In this document: positions 49,458 to 50,254 of the stretch, one piece after another
How the letters are laid out: every line of letters starts with the position of its first letter
How positions within the stretch are numbered: the first letter of the stretch is position 1
The notes under the pieces: model-generated
The model's input: only the letters and a program-made list of their open reading frames with translations
Told to the model about the DNA's origin: nothing
Database searches by the model: none
Position numbers and translations under genes: made by a program
DNA from: Lachnospiraceae bacterium
GTDB taxonomy: Bacteria; Bacillota; Clostridia; Lachnospirales; Lachnospiraceae
Assembly (NCBI GenBank): GCA_022766905.1
Contig: JALEPU010000116.1
Coordinates: 1 to 50,254, forward strand
Direction of reading: 5' to 3'
Length of the DNA stretch: 50,254 bases

Positions 49458-50254
49458 TTAAAAGAGCTGTGCAAATTCTTCCACGTTTTTCGGATATACA
49501 TCAATTTTTTCCAGTACATGATGGGACACTAAGGTTTCATAGATATCCAGCATCATTGGCCTTTTCAGATTAGCTCTTTTTACCACTTCTTCATTCTGAA
49601 ATACCCTAAGAGGAGTATCATCTGCGATAATTTCTCCACCGCAAAAAACAATGGCTCTCTGCGCCCAGCGATAAGCGAAATCCACATCATGGGTAGAAAT
49701 CAATATGGTCTTTCCTTCCTGCCCCAGTTTTCCCAGTACCTCTTCCAGCATCTGGGCATTTAACGGATCCAGTGCTGCTGTCGGCTCATCAAATACTATC
49801 ACTTCCGATTTCATGGCAATAATATCCGCTATGCTGACTCTTTTCTTCTCTCCGCCGCTTAAATAATGAGGCGGCCGATCTTTAAAATCAGAAATATTCA
49901 TATATTCCAAAGCTTCTTCCACCCGGGCAATTACTTCTTCCCGCGGAAGCTTCAGATTCATAGGTCCAAAAGATACCTCTGCCATTACCGTCGATGCAAT
50001 AATCTGGTTGTCTGCATCCTGAAAAACAATACCGATATTTTTTCGGAGCTCATTCAGATTCTTCTTTGTAATCTTTTGTCCCCTGTAAAATATTTCTCCC
50101 TTTTTTGCTTTTAACACTCCGTTCAAATTCAGGAAAAAAGTAGATTTTCCGGCCCCGTTCGAACCGATTACCGCAATTTTTTCCCCTTCATGAATTTCCA
50201 GATCAATTCCGTTTAAAGCATTCTTTTCCCCATTATAGGAATAATATAAATCTT
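49458..50254 (-). CDS. cbiO: Energy-coupling factor transporter ATPase CbiO (5' end outside window)
   Basis: An ABC ATPase open to the window edge, about 265 residues visible. DLYYSYNGEKNALNGIDLEI leads to Walker A GSNGAGKST, the Q-loop VFQDADNQI, signature LSGGEKKRVSIA, Walker B VIVFDEPTAALDP and switch His in STHDVDF. The VFQDADNQI form is typical of ECF-type ATPases (CbiO/EcfA). Only a few N-terminal residues are missing. It lies upstream of cbiM on the same strand, separated by 213 bases with a new promoter, so the usual cbiMNQO order is rearranged. Confidence 0.92.
   Translation of the reverse strand, partial: DLYYSYNGEKNALNGIDLEIHEGEKIAVIGSNGAGKSTFFLNLNGVLKAKKGEIFYRGQKITKKNLNELRKNIGIVFQDADNQIIASTVMAEVSFGPMNLKLPREEVIARVEEALEYMNISDFKDRPPHYLSGGEKKRVSIADIIAMKSEVIVFDEPTAALDPLNAQMLEEVLGKLGQEGKTILISTHDVDFAYRWAQRAIVFCGGEIIADDTPLRVFQNEEVVKRANLKRPMMLDIYETLVSHHVLEKIDVYPKNVEEFAQLF

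Overview
The window looks like a chromosomal segment of a low-GC, Gram-positive gut anaerobe, most likely in the Clostridia (Lachnospiraceae-like). The support is strong AGGAGG-type ribosome binding sites, TTGACA/TATAAT promoters with 17-nt spacers, and a gene set typical of that group: an LhgO/GlpA-like oxidoreductase with a BFD domain, cbiM/cbiN/cbiO, an AraB/EgsA pair, an Rpn-type PD-(D/E)XK protein and paired U32 proteins. The species was not determined.

Positions 1-16,127 form an accessory island. It starts with the 3' part of an IS110-family transposase. Three very small CRISPR arrays follow (795-905, 2121-2379, 13351-13535), each with a similar leader on its right side, so all are read on the minus strand. 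Between arrays 1 and 2 lie an ArsC-like gene, a small conserved gene and two broken gene remnants, one from a peptide deformylase. Between arrays 2 and 3 lies a nine-gene minus-strand type III CRISPR locus, in transcription order: a CARF-HEPN ribonuclease (Csx1/TM1812-like), Cas6, a small CARF-like protein (candidate ring nuclease), Cas10 without an HD domain, a single Cas7, a Csx10-like Cas5 with a long helical tail, a double Cas7, Csx19 and a large TIGR03986-like Cas7. This is a subtype III-D set. Its single Cas7 and Cas5-plus-tail genes overlap by one base (TAATG), as if they were an unfused form of the Cas7-Cas5-Cas11 fusion known from III-D variants. No cas1 or cas2 is in the window. A dead IS4-family element, hairpin-rich non-coding DNA and a short YD-repeat protein complete the island.

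Positions 16,128-28,000 hold a WYL regulator, a MazG-like pyrophosphohydrolase, a decayed Rpn-type pseudogene, a metallophosphoesterase, an unknown protein, a large cytoplasmic hybrid histidine kinase with two receiver domains, pgi, two adjacent U32-like genes and a Tyr/Gly-rich repeat protein.

Positions 28,000-50,254 are core metabolism and housekeeping: a FAD/[2Fe-2S] oxidoreductase behind a strikingly structured 5' leader; a cytidylate-kinase-like protein; an amino-acid ABC transporter (binding protein, permease, ATPase) with a terminator in its leader and another after the first gene; an araB-egsA operon facing a LacI regulator across three operator-like palindromes; an MFS transporter; an SGNH esterase; a PrsA-like lipoprotein; pth-mfd; malQ-plsC plus a small membrane protein; and cbiM-cbiN with a separate upstream cbiO cut by the window end. 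I recognised no tRNA or rRNA genes.
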